A DNA stretch of 64,000 bases from Symsagittifera roscoffensis (lineage: Eukaryota; Xenacoelomorpha; Acoela; Convolutidae), in assembly GCF_963678635.1 (NCBI RefSeq), contig NC_087063.1, forward strand, positions 29,028,599-29,092,598. The letters are read 5' to 3'. Positions 37,357-48,400 of the stretch are shown here, in pieces. A program made the position numbers and the translations under genes. Each line of letters opens with the position of its first letter. Position 1 is the stretch's first letter. The notes beneath the pieces are model-generated. The model saw nothing but the letters and a program-made list of their open reading frames with translations. It was not told the DNA's origin and did not search any database.

Positions 37357-37950
37357 GAGACCTCATAAGAAAGGTTGAGCATTATCCAATTGGTTATTAG
37401 GATTGCCGCAGTTTTTTCAAATCAACTGAATAAATATAATTAACATAATGAATCATTGCAATTTATCAATGCTACATTTTGATAACTCTACTTTAAGAAA
37501 AAAACCGTTTCTATCCTTTTTTACAAATACTTTGGTGTCAGCTTGTGGTAGGCGAACCATATAATAAACTTCTGACATCAAAAATTATCAAATAACACTA
37601 GAAGCTAACTCATTTTATGACTTAATTTGTAATCAACCTTGAAAACCCAGCCCTAATTTGAGAATTTTATATTACTTAAACTTTATTTGTATCCGTTAAA
37701 AATAATCCAATGTGGAAAATCATTTGAGCAAGCCCTACATGATGTCTAAAATGAAGGTCAGTTTTTTACGCGTTTGTTCACGTGTCCCCTGATGCGGAGG
37801 AAGTGTCCGCTTTGCTCTTCCTTCTCCTCACCCTCTTCCTCTTTTTGCCGTTAGAGCGAGTGGAGTCAGCATCAGACGAAGACACGGAACCTAAAGACAA
37901 AGGGGAGCGAATTCCGGGTACCCGAAAGACCAAATTACCGATAATCCGTT
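37357..37950. other. Spacer with nothing recognised
   Basis: AT-rich to 37780, then a less AT-rich stretch (CTTCTCCTCACCCTCTTCC near 37820). No frame, repeat or splice pattern that I can support. Confidence 0.4.
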
Positions 37951-38134
37951 AGACAACCGCGTCTTCATACTCGTCAGAAAGCAGACAAATACTTTATTAA
38001 CCAATCAGAATCGAGACAAGGAAAAAATAATAATTAATTAGTATTTATTTCTCAAGTTTGATTTCTCATCTCGATTCTGATTGGTCAATATAGTATTTGC
38101 CTGCTTACTAGCAATTACGAAAACGCGGTTGTCT
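37951..38134. mobile_element. Palindromic MITE (about 65-bp inverted arms)
   Basis: The left arm begins AGACAACCGCGT and ends CCAATCAGAATCGAGA. The right arm is its reverse complement with several mismatches, ending ACGCGGTTGTCT. The 184-bp body is almost all arm with an AT-rich centre. Non-autonomous foldback element; family unknown. Confidence 0.75.
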
Positions 38135-38765
38135 GAATACAGACCGCAATCCCCGGTAATCACATCAGACAACCAGAGTTCAGCTATTTCAAAAATAGGG
38201 CGAAATCAACAAAAACTTTCTCGGCATTTTATCCTTCGGCCATGAAAATATACATCCTTGACAATGCAGATTCCAGAGCGGGGGGACGCTCTCCTTTTCT
38301 CGGGATTCGACCCCCAGACCATCCAAATGATTAACTCTTTGGTAATATTGTAACACATCCAATTTCGGCCGGCCTTAAAATTTTTTAAAAGCGCCTTTGA
38401 CGCCAATATATTATGTTTTTGATGGGGAGCGTGCGGCGAAAATTTTTTTAAATACCTTTCAAAAAGTGCCTGAAAACGTCCCTTTTGGCCTGTTTTTTCA
38501 GTAATTAAATTCTAATCCGCCTTCAAAGATTAATTCCCTTGAAGAAAGTTTGAAATCAGCCCCTGGATTCTAGGGCTTGTAATACAAGTTCTCTGATGTA
38601 AACGAAGCAAATTCTAATCCTGAAATCTTTTGACTGATCGCTCCAAAATGCTCATAGACCCCGACTGCTTGTTTCATTATTTACCTGTGACAACCGTTAA
38701 ATGGTCTAGGCTAAAAACGGGATTTTGTTAAAAAAGAACAAAAGCTACAGCAAAATACAAATGAT
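38135..38765. other. Spacer
   Basis: A less AT-rich stretch at 38200-38410 has a minus-strand GGGTCGAATCCCGAG resembling a tRNA B box, but no matching A box or repeat partner is seen. No gene is supported. Confidence 0.35.
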
Positions 38766-41030
38766 TTAATGTAAAAACAAGACTACTCGTATATCAGGTC
38801 CGAGGAGGTTTCGTTTATTCCTAACTTAACGAATTGGTATTGAATAGTTTTTCACTAAGAAAAAATTAGAAAAACGATAAGTTTTGGACAATATCAAACA
38901 TCAAGGGCGTAATTTTGAGTCGTACGAAATGAATACGATCGATTAGCTTGCCTCAATTCAATTTAAAACAGTTTTGTAATATTGGTTATTCACCGAGCAA
39001 AACTGTTATTGTTACAATTTTTGAAGAAAATAAATAATATATATCCTCCGGATGGTTTTTGTTATTCAGACCAACTTTACAAAACTCTGGTCCCTCGTAG
39101 CATGGGCTCAGCCGGGTGAGCACACTACTATAGTAACCTGCCACCAGTATGTCTAAACTGCTTGTTTTAAAAATCAAACGCGTGCCTGGCGAAATATCCC
39201 GCACTGCAAAATCTTTCCAAATTGAATTGAGGCAGCTATTTGGTTTTACTAATTCCATCCAAGACTCAAATTGTACCACTTGATGTTGATATGATCTGCC
39301 TTAAACTCACAATTTTGCCAATACCTAATTTACCAAAAACTATTCCAGACCAATTAAAATGCAGCCAAAACCATGAGGGTTTTGCCCTGATACGAGGAGT
39401 CTTGTCGTTAATATAAACGTGAACAAATGCAACCATTTTTATTACGTTTTTCGAAAAAAGAGATGGAGTACTAGTATTTGTGCGCGTGGTAGTTTTGTTC
39501 TCCAAAAACGTTTCCAATTTTTAACTAGCAGACTTTTTTCTGTAATCAACCTAGAATTTATTGTATCTTAAATACGAAATTAAAAATATATTTCTTCTGT
39601 GATTATTGTACTTAAATATATGGGGATTTAAAAGTTGCCGATTTGGCAATTTGGGATAATTGAAGCGTGATATATTTCGTGCTAATAACTCATAAACGGA
39701 AATTTAATCAATCCAAAATGAATAGAGGTACTTAATTTGGTCTATGCGAAATATGTCATTTTTTTATTGCGTGTCGGGATTTGGTTTGATAAATTCAACA
39801 ATATTTTTTTTTCATTTTTTTCTAATTTAATCATTTTGCTACGTTTGCTTGAGCAAACACTTCTAAGTTGGATATAAAATCAGTCAAAAATTTTCATGCT
39901 TTGCCCTGATACGAGCAGATTATTTTTGGACCGGGACAATTCACCACGTATGAATTTCCTTACGCTTTTCGCATCTTATATAAAATCTTCATAGTGACCA
40001 AAAATAGAACAGAAGATGGTCAAATTGGCAATTTTTGAGCCAACAGAAATTCGAAAAAATGGTTGGAGGTAAAATATCTATTCTAAATTTGAACTCAGAG
40101 AGTCTATACTTTTGAAAAAAATTTTGGAGATAGCAATACGCCTACCTTTTAGCTGATGATATTGTATTGAACTCAAAAACTGTGTATATCCCTAAGTGCA
40201 TTCAAAAAAAGCATTACCAGATTTGAATGCACTTCAGTAATTACAAGAGCTTCTTCAAAAATTTTACTGATAACAAAACAGCAAACAGTTGGAGTAACAT
40301 TAAATCAAAGCCAATAGACAATTGAAAAATCGTCAATAAACGCAAAATAACAGAAAAAAAGTACTGACTTGTTTTTGAAAAAATCTCAACTCTCAAGTTT
40401 TCAAAGAAAAAATTGATGCTTTTAAGGCTATTTGCTTTTTCGAACATTTCATGATTGGCACCTTTTTGATAAAAATAAGCCAATTTGAGAAAGCTGGATC
40501 ATTAATTAGAAATTTCATTTCGCTGGAAAATCGCAAAATTAAATTTTATTTTTGAAACTAGGGGAGCATGATGAAGTGGTTACGTCTCCGCCTCTCAATC
40601 GAAAGGTCGGATGTTCGAGGCCCGTGATGATCCTTGCTCGTTGCTTGAGGGTCAGGCAACATTACCCAGCTCAGAAAAAAAAAACAAAAAAATTGCATGT
40701 AGTTCTTAAGCAGGGGCACAACAGCGGTTCGCCGTGATGAGCTATACAGCTCGTATGTTGGTCCTATCCCTCGTGGATAAATGATCTTAAACTAGAAGTC
40801 AATCAAATTTTTGGGACCTTAACATTTTCGCTGCTCAATTATGGAGTTGGTTTTCTTTTTAACAAAGTAAAGGAACTGAGCTAAAAAAAAATCAAAAGTC
40901 AAACCGCGAAAAATCAAAATTGAGCGAACAAATTTGAATAAATAGTTAAAAAAAATCCAAAAAATCACAAAGACCCATATAAGAGTCCCAACTACCCCAT
41001 TACTTATTTTACATTAATTACAAAAGCTTA
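38766..41030. repeat. Decayed relics of the array unit
   Basis: Pieces of the 28-36 kb unit recur with heavy divergence. The word ATACGAGCAGTCTTGTT appears inverted near 38783, direct near 39390 (GAGGAGTCTTGT) and near 39910. CCAAATTGAATTGAGGCAGC is near 39217. The 3' part (TGAGAAAGCTGGATCATTAA) is near 40484, and the piece after the ORF (CAAAGACCCATATAAGAGT) near 40968. No small ORF survives. A SINE is inserted at 40561. Confidence 0.6.
40561..40788 (+). mobile_element. Complete tRNA-derived SINE with target-site duplication
   Basis: The 228-bp element opens with a tRNA-like head: GATGAAGTGGTTACGTCTCC resembles the A box and GGATGTTCGAGGCCCG the B box of an internal polymerase III promoter. 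After an A-rich stretch comes a conserved body (AGGGGCACAACAGCGGTTCG, GATGAGCTATACAGCTCG) ending CGTGGATAAATGATCTTA. It is flanked by AAACTA at 40555-40560 and 40789-40794, a target-site duplication. A second, 5'-truncated copy is at 23288. It interrupts the decayed array relic. Confidence 0.85.
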
Positions 41031-41123
41031 ACTCTAACGACATTTTGTCACTGTCCTAAGCATGCTGATTGTTTGTAATCTCCCCGTGCATTCTAATGGT
41101 TTTACAAGTGTGGTGAGTAGAAT

Positions 41124-41290
41124 TTAACCGAACTGACTGGTGTCATTGGTGGGCATCTGCTCGTTCTCAGTGTCCAGCTTCTTCGCCTCCCGGAAGGAGA
41201 GTCTGCGTCCCGCCTGCAACTCCTTCGCCTCCTTACTGTCCTCCTCCCCCGTCAGAATGTCCTTCCTCAACTGCTCATTGTCACTCAGAC
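41124..41290 (-). CDS. Calcineurin A, last exon (autoinhibitory segment)
   Basis: The exon begins after TTTCTGCAG with phase 1 and ends at a TAA. It encodes LSDNEQLRKDILTGEEDSK and then RRLSFREAKKLDTENEQMPT, which aligns with the autoinhibitory helix of animal calcineurin A (FEEAKGLDRINERMPP), followed by only six more residues (NDTSQFG ending). The C-terminal tail is therefore shorter than in vertebrates. The autoinhibitory segment blocks the phosphatase active site until calmodulin binds. Joins the previous exon as K-G-L-S, matching the family's KGL. Confidence 0.85.
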
Positions 41291-41601
41291 CTGCAGAAAC
41301 AATAATGACTGTCACTACAAATATGGAGTTGGATCTCATCTTATACAAAAAGACATTTGTCACCACGAGAAAGATTACAAACATCCAAACTATGCAAAGT
41401 GTTTTATGACAAGCTCTTTTTTGAGTGGTTATTTTTTGTGCCTTTTTCGATTGAATTATATTATAGTGATGACTTCTGTTAAGATTTTTGGGTAGTTAAT
41501 GTTCCTTGTATCAAAATAAATCGTTTTGTTAATTTTACACCTAATGTTAATGACACCTACTTTTCAGAGATAGAAATTACTTCGATCCTTCATGAATTTA
41601 C

Positions 41602-41725
41602 CCTTCATTTTTACAGCTAGGTCGTTGTCCTCAGCCACTTTGTCGTAGTAGTTGGCCATCTTGCTCACTGCTTTCGCCTTATTGAGTAACGAATCATCGA
41701 CGGCACCCGCCTTAGACAACTCCTC
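41602..41725 (-). CDS. Calcineurin A exon (calmodulin-binding region)
   Basis: Acceptor ATATTCCAG and donor GTAAAT bound a 124-bp exon, phase 0 to phase 1. It encodes EELSKAGAVDDSLLNKAKA, then VSKMANYYDKVAEDNDLAVKMKG. This aligns with the calmodulin-binding helix and its downstream segment (NKIRAIGKMARVFSVLREE...LTLKG) of calcineurin A. Conservation is moderate; the pattern KA-x-SKMA and the ending KG identify it. Neighbouring exons follow in the expected order on the same strand. Confidence 0.85.
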
Positions 41726-42174
41726 CTGGAATATCATTATTGCAATTTTAGATACGAATTTGGAATCTTTTTTATCGGATTTACCAAATTCTCCGATTTA
41801 GGGGGAGAATTTGGTTAATCTGATTGTTTTTTCGATCGCCTCAATATATTTTACCATCTGCCAGAAGGCGAAAAACTAAGGCAACATCACAACCCCATTA
41901 TGCACTGTTCGTTATCTGAAAGCACTTTGGACGCCCTACTCTCTAAATTTTTTAGCGGCATAGGACGAAAACAGACCTTGAACAAAATTTTAATATATGA
42001 CCAATATTTTTTTTCTGACGGGAAGAGCAAATAAATTTGAGCTTCAGTAAATCTTGCACTAGTAAAATTTCTCGAGAAGGGGCCTTAAAATGTTGTCGTG
42101 AAATATTACCAAACGAGGTACCTTTTGGCAGTCAGGGGGTCGAATTTCGAAAGGGCTTGTGAAATGTTTGTTAC

Positions 42175-42300
42175 CTCAGTGCACAGTCCTATGACGGATA
42201 GTAGGACGTGTGTGATGAGTTTGGCTGCAAACGGGAGTGACCACACCAGTCCATTCTGGAAGTTGGGCAGCCAGTAGGGATACTGTTGGTGCACAAATGT
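42175..42300 (-). CDS. Calcineurin A exon (calcineurin-B-binding helix)
   Basis: The exon is 126 bp, in phase 0 at both ends, bounded by CTCTTGTTCAG and GTAACA. It encodes TFVHQQYPYWLPNFQNGLVW, then SLPFAAKLITHVLLSVIGLCTE, which aligns closely with the PHPYWLPNFMDVFTWSLPF helix where the regulatory calcineurin B subunit binds. The acceptor is only 16 bases from the assembly gap. Confidence 0.9.
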
Positions 42301-42316
42301 CTGAACAAGAGGCAAT

Positions 42317-42516
42317 NNNNNNNNNNNNNNNNNNNNNNNNNNNNNNNNNNNNNNNNNNNNNNNNNNNNNNNNNNNNNNNNNNNNNNNNNNNNNNNNNNNN
42401 NNNNNNNNNNNNNNNNNNNNNNNNNNNNNNNNNNNNNNNNNNNNNNNNNNNNNNNNNNNNNNNNNNNNNNNNNNNNNNNNNNNNNNNNNNNNNNNNNNNN
42501 NNNNNNNNNNNNNNNN
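42317..42516. other. Assembly gap (200 N)
   Basis: Exactly 200 unknown bases, a typical placeholder length. In calcineurin A the segment with FSAPNYLDVYNN is expected between the exons at 43530 and 42300. It is not visible elsewhere, so the corresponding exon probably lies in the missing sequence. Confidence 0.95.
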
Positions 42517-43300
42517 TGCCCTGATACGAGCAGTCTTGTTTCAATTTAGAATGGCTAGATTTGTTCAAATTGCCGTCTATCATATGTATTACTAGAAACC
42601 TTGTAACTGCATTTATTATCCCAAAATTGGTCAACATGGTGATTTTTGGACTACATTTTCAAAAAAAATTCAAGGTCAAATATTTTTCATTTTTAGGTGA
42701 GAAAATTTTAAGACAATAAAAAAATTTCATCAATTTTATTTAGTTACACAAAAGTAAAGTCAAACTTAGCGCCAATTTCTATACATCAGAAAAAGAAAAA
42801 ATAGCTAACAGACAGTTATATAGAGTCAATAAACGCAAGGCTACGGAAAAAAACTGACTTAATTTTTCAAAAAAACTTCAACTTTCGATTTTAGAGTAAA
42901 AATTATTCGCTCAATGCTCTTTAAACTTCAAGACGAATTATTATTGACTTTTTTCGATAAAAATTAACTTCATTTGAGAAACTAGATCAATAAATACAGT
43001 TTTGACTACTCTAGTAAATCTAAAAGAGATTCTACATTCGAAACCTCAAGTCGTTCACGTTTTTTGCGCCATGTCCACGTTCGTATTTGGAGAGTGCAAT
43101 TTGCCAAAACTTTAGCAGCTGAATTTGAATTGAACTCGAAAAGTGCAGGTATACCTAAGTATGTATGAATGCCTATCTGTAGTTTTTGGAGCATTGTAAG
43201 ACTCATTCCTGATTTTAAAAAAAAACGATCAAAAAACAATCATTCGAGAAACCATTATTTAACTGGTCATTCGCAAAAACTTTTTCGTTATCTCTAATTT
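42517..43300. repeat. Array-unit relic inside a calcineurin intron
   Basis: Begins with TGCCCTGATACGAGCAGTCT right at the gap edge. GTCAATAAACGCAAGGC near 42827 and GAGAAACTAGATCAATAA near 42977 match the relic at 40.3-40.5 kb and the unit at 31.15 kb. Non-coding; it shows that the unit family has spread into the calcineurin locus. Confidence 0.6.
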
Positions 43301-43529
43301 TTCCTTAAGACCTCTCTCACTTAATTTTTTTGGGGATGTACAATTTAGGCTCCTCGATTTGCAACGACATTACTGGGATTTAAGCCCGCATATAATTTCA
43401 AGAATTGAATTTTCAAGTAACGACTCATCGACTTTCAAAATTTGTAGTCAAGACAGGGTAATAGTCGCGATAACCTTCTGGACTCATTGCTTCAGCTGGT
43501 GACTAATTATAAAGAATGAGAACCCTTGC

Positions 43530-43725
43530 CTGTATCCTGCATCCTGTGCTTCGTGGCCTCTGATGACAGAAATGAGGTCGTTCTCTCTGAGGAACTCGCA
43601 GACTGCCTTGTATGTGAAGAAGTAGGAGATCTGTCTGGAGGTGTTGAACGTGTAGTTCTCCGCAGTGCTGTCTTTCCCATATGTTTTTGAGGGGTCACTC
43701 CACAACATGTCTGTCATGGCGTCTC
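43530..43725 (-). CDS. Calcineurin A catalytic-domain exon (HEAQDAGYR)
   Basis: Acceptor GTATTCAG at 43726; the exon starts in phase 1 and encodes [19 protein letters not shown], then [43 protein letters not shown]. These match the MCDILWSDP and [12 protein letters not shown] motifs of calcineurin A; the His of HEAQDAGYR is a metal ligand in the family. The likely donor reads GGATACAG/GCAAGG, a GC-AG type intron; no GT is available nearby in the right frame. Ser/Thr phosphatase activated by Ca2+/calmodulin in the cytosol. Confidence 0.9.
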
Positions 43726-44145
43726 CTGAATACAAACATGAAAAACAGTGGGCTATAAAAAGACACATTTTTAAGACAAAAAAACGGAGATAAATGCAGT
43801 TTTAATATCAATGGTGCAAAATTGTTCATTCAGAAGTTTCTTTGTATATTTTCTACTGTTCAGCAACGTGCGTGCGAAACCTAAATTTTATTCACATCAG
43901 TAACGTTGACCCTGATTCAAAATAATTACAGTGTCTTGTGCCAGGGCGATCCGTAATTTCGTAAATTTTTATGGAGTTATGGATCTCTTTGGCACAAGGA
44001 AAGGTCGTTTTGGTACCGAAATTTTCCTAATGATATCTCTGGGTTTTAAAATTTTGGATGTTTGATCATTTCTGTTCTGTTGACGTGGCAAATCAAATTG
44101 ATCACTGAAAAATCAACAAAACCGGCAAAAAAACTAAAAAAGCCG
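43726..44145 (-). other. Calcineurin intron sequence
   Basis: Non-coding flank between the GDAM exon and the Ty3 copies. The acceptor tract is at its left end (TTTGTATTCAG read on the minus strand). Nothing else is recognised. Confidence 0.6.
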
Positions 44146-44166
44146 CTTCTGGAAGAGCATGCTTAC
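44146..44166 (-). repeat. Orphan copy of the exon's 5' splice-site flank (21 bp)
   Basis: Read on the minus strand this is GTAAGCATGCTCTTCCAGAA plus G, matching 19 of 21 bases with the intron start that follows each copy of the VHGGLSP exon (55393-55413 and 59349-59369). Here no exon is attached; the first Ty3 LTR begins at the very next base. It suggests either that the exon once stood here, or that the exon with its flank was duplicated before the Ty3 insertion. Confidence 0.75.
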
Positions 44167-44377
44167 TGTTGTGATTTAGTATTTTAGTATGTTGTAACCT
44201 TGACCTTTAATGTTTAATAATGTACCAGTTAATGTTCACTCAACGAAGTCCATTAGACTTCGAGTCACTAGTTGCTCTTTTTAGACTATAGTTAGTTTTA
44301 ATTCACACATTACTTTTATTCTGTTTTAATCTTAGTTAGATATCTTAGTTACCAGTGGTAAACCTATACTTTTATTA
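44167..44377 (+). repeat. LTR (left, copy 1)
   Basis: Begins TGTTGTGATTTAGTATT and ends just before TGGCGCAGTC (the primer-binding site). The right boundary is inferred from that site. Confidence 0.8.
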
Positions 44378-44399
44378 TGGCGCAGTCAACTACTGATTC

Positions 44400-45420
44400 G
44401 AACCTGCGGGGAATACCCGCCTTTTAGCCGAACCACACGGTAGAACCTCCCACCCATTGGAACAACTGGATAGACCAATTCCACCTGGCTATCATTGCGA
44501 AGGAAAATCTAGACATAGATAATCTTAAAGAACCAGTGGAAGGGGAGACGACGTTACCGATCCTAGAAGGTGCCCAGGAGTCAGAAACTGACCAACAGAG
44601 GAAAGCTAGGGAGGCCAGGAATAAAGAAGTAATGCGAGTCTACGAACACGCAGAAGAGAAAATACTAGCAGAAGAGAAATGGAAGTTCAGAGGAATGAGG
44701 AGATATGAGGCCGACAAAAAAGTAAGATATCAATTCTGTACTTGGCCCTAGGAGCGGAAGGAAAAAGAGTTTTCGCCCAAAAACGTCCAAGGGTAAAAGT
44801 CCTAGGAATCTTATTCAAAGAACTTTACGAACTGCTAGAATCGGCTTTTATCAAACCAGCTAATATAACGTTTGAGCGATACAAACTATTGAGCAGGTAA
44901 CAAAAGGTTAGAGAATCCTACGAACAATTTTTTGGCGCATTATCAGATTTAGCAAGATCGTGTGAAATTGGAATCAATGCAGAACAGGAGTGGATTAGAG
45001 ACGTATTTATTTTTAACATGAAAAATTGTGACTTACAACGTAGACTACTCTCGGAAACCCTCAATCCAATGGATGCACTCAACTAATCGATCATCGACGA
45101 AAAAGGATACTATAAACACCTGAAACTAACAAATATGACTAGATCATTCAACACGACAGGAAGTAGCGGTAGAGTTTACAAAAATTTTAATAATGTAAAA
45201 AAGGAACCAAGCCTGAACATTGAAAGATCAAATACTTGTATGAAATGCGGGAATGCGTTTACCAAGGGTCATCTGAATGTGTGTCCGGCGAAAAAAAAAA
45301 TGTTTGTAATATCTGTAAATATAAAGGACATTTTGGAAGACTATGTAAATCGAAAGGAAGAAAAACCGCTGTAAATACTGTAGATGAATCTGTAAATAGT
45401 CAGAGTTGTTCATATTCCCC
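44400..45420 (+). pseudogene. Ty3 gag region, copy 1 (fossil)
   Basis: The Glu/Lys-rich N-terminal part (EGAQESETDQQRKAREAR) is followed by an ESYEQF-type capsid segment and two zinc knuckles: CMKCGNAFTKGHLNVC and CNICKYKGHFGRLC, the CCHC motif that binds genomic RNA. Broken. Confidence 0.75.
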
Positions 45421-48400
45421 AGAAGACCTTCAAGCAAGAAGCGATGAGAATTTTTGCGGAGTGATCAACGCGTGGACCGAAGAGGAAATAAGCGACAACG
45501 ATGACTACTCTGTTCTTAACATCAGAACAATATACGATACCAATGGCTTGGAAACCAAGAAATTAGTCAACATCGGACTGGGAGACGATGCGATAGTTAA
45601 TTTGAACATTCCAGTGAATTCTGCAAGCCCAGAGAGCTTCCTGAAGCAAAACGTCTTACACGAATTGAAGTTGAGAAGTCCACAATTGAAAATACACCCA
45701 GTAGAGAAGAAAACAAGGGAACTATACTGCGGGTTTACCAACGACACAATCAACATCATCGGGAAAGTGATAGTAAGATTACAATCCAATGGATGGATCG
45801 CGGACGAAACCCCAATTTTATTACTTCTGGACATGAGAGGAACATCCTGGGAAACGACAACCTACCGAGAATTGGAATCGAGATAGCTCAACGACAGCCT
45901 CTACTACCCGTCAACAAACTATCACGCCCAGAGTTGTGTAAGTTAAACAGTAATTCAGACACAATCCTTAATCTGTATCATAAGTACAAAGGATTATTTA
46001 ACAGAGTTGGGAAAAAACCATTGGACAGAAAAATTAAACATTTTCACTCTCCATTCAAACCTATCCAAACCAAAGGTAGAAGAGTTCCCCTGCATTTACT
46101 AGATAACGTAAAGATGGAACTAAATAGAATCGAAAAAGATGGGCATATTGTGAAGCTAAACAAATGCTGTGAAGTTGGTTTCATAAGTCCAATAGTGACC
46201 ACAAGAAAAAAAGTAGGTAGCATCAAGTTGGCATTAGACTCGAAACTATTCAATAACCAGATATTCAAGAACAAATATCAAATGCCAAACAAACATGAAC
46301 TGATAGACAACATAGGGCTCCAACTGTCAAGTAAAGAGTCAGGAGAAGTTTGGTTTAGTAGTCTAGATCTAAAGAATGCGTAAAGTCAACTTCAATTATG
46401 TACAGACACCAGCAAACAGTGTAACTTTAGTATTGTGGGTGGCGAAACCACCGGGACCTATAGATTTTTAACGGGATTTTACGGACTGGGTGATATGCCA
46501 AACGAGTTCCAGAGGGTGATGGTTTCTTTATTAAAAGACATTCCTTTTACTAATTGTTATATAGACGACATTTTAATAGCTTCGAAAGGATCATTAAATG
46601 AACACAAAGCGATATTATCAAAAATTTTAAACATTTTGGACAACAAGAATATGGCCGTAAAATGGGAGAAATGTGCATTTTTCCAAAAAGAAATAGATTG
46701 GCTGGGTTTCAAGATATCGAATTCGGGCGTATAACCACTGGTAGGAAAATCAGGTTCGATAAAAGTCTACCAAATCTAAAAAACATTTCCGAACCAAGGT
46801 CATTCTTTGGATCAATCAATCAGTATATGAAATTCGTCCCGAACTTGTCATCTATCAGTTCCCCCTTCCGACCACTTCTCGTAAAGAAATCAGTGTACCA
46901 ATGGAACGACTAGCATACGAAGGCGTTTGAAGAACTAAAACAACAGATAGTTAACATCACAGAGAACAACCATTTTGACATAAAAAGGATGTCAAGACTT
47001 AAGACAGACGCTTCTCATAGCAGTCTGGGAGCCACCCTAGAACAATGGGATGGGGAGAATTGGTTAACAAAAGCATTTGCATCCCGATTTTTAAATAATC
47101 ATGAAAGTAAATATTTGACTAATGAACTTGAATTGTTGGGAGAAGTCTGGGCGATGGAGCATTTTAAAAATTACTTGTATGGTGCTGACTTCGAAATCGT
47201 AACGGACCATAAGGCATTGCTTTCAGCACTAAATGCATATCAGAGTAACAAAACTATGCACAGCAGACTAACCCGTTGGGTAAACCGACTTTTACCATTT
47301 AATTTCAAGATCAAACACATACCGGGAAAAGAAATGGGATTTACAGATTTATTGTCGAGATTACCTTCAGGAAAAGCACTCCCAACCTCTCACTATGATA
47401 GCGAATTTGTTGTTGCTACAGTACAAAAGATTGTAGAAAACCTCTCTGTAAATAGTGATTGTAAAAAGAATATTTATAAAAAGAACGAATTGTATAATCC
47501 AGTGGATGTAAACACGATCAGTAACTTGGATTGTAATAATCAAATGGGCGGAAAGAAAGAATTATCGCTTAGCATCCAACGGTCGTTCTTCTCGAATATT
47601 CTGAACTACGTAAACGACACAGTTATAATTTGTAATTCCAATCACTCACGTTCAGAGTCTTGTACAAGCGGTTGCGTTCCACTAAATTTATCAAAGTTTG
47701 ATTTCAATTATTTTGATTTATCAGATAAAATCTTTTTATTTTTTCTTGCCCAGTCAATACTTTCAATTAATCAGTCGTTCAGATAAAAAAAAAACAGTTA
47801 CAAGAAATCATTACATCGGTTAACTTGCTAAAATTTTCCCTCAGGGCAGAAAAAAAAGGAATTTCGTTGAACATCAATAACAATACAATGTCAGATTTAC
47901 ACAAGAAACTACTGGCCAAATACAATGCAGATCTCAAATTACCAGACACTCCGCTATCCCTTACAGATCATTGCTCAAACAAGCTAATAAAACTGATGTC
48001 GGAAGAGACAAAATCCTAAAGGAGGTGAAGAAGGCAGTAGAGGAAGGCAGACCACTGGATAAATTCGGAGCCTACCAAAAGAACTTTCAGAGAGACATTC
48101 ACGTTAAAGAAGGATTGTTATTTAACGATAACAAATTGATAATACGAGCAGCTCTAAGATCGCCATTCCTGTCATTACTGCATAAAAAACACCCAGGACA
48201 GTTCAGGATGAAATCCTTGGCAGAGAACATTTGGTGGCCACATCTAAACCGGGAGATTTACTATCACGGGAAAAATTGCATCCAGTGCAACAAGGCCGGT
48301 AAGAACCTAAAAATGATACTAGGGACGAATAATACGGAGAAATTACCGATTCTGACTAAACCAAACGAAGAAGTAGATTTAGACTTTGCGGGTTCATTGG

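Noticed and set aside
38200-38406. Possible tRNA gene or SINE head on the minus strand (GGGTCGAATCCCGAG)
   Set aside because: Only a B-box-like word is present. No cloverleaf, no convincing A box, and no second copy in the window.
42176-42637. ORFs reading across the N gap
   Set aside because: The apparent open frames consist mostly of unknown bases.
45505-45834. Minus-strand ORFs of about 110-125 codons within each Ty3 copy
   Set aside because: They are antisense to the conserved protease/gag-pol frame and recur only because the Ty3 copies recur.
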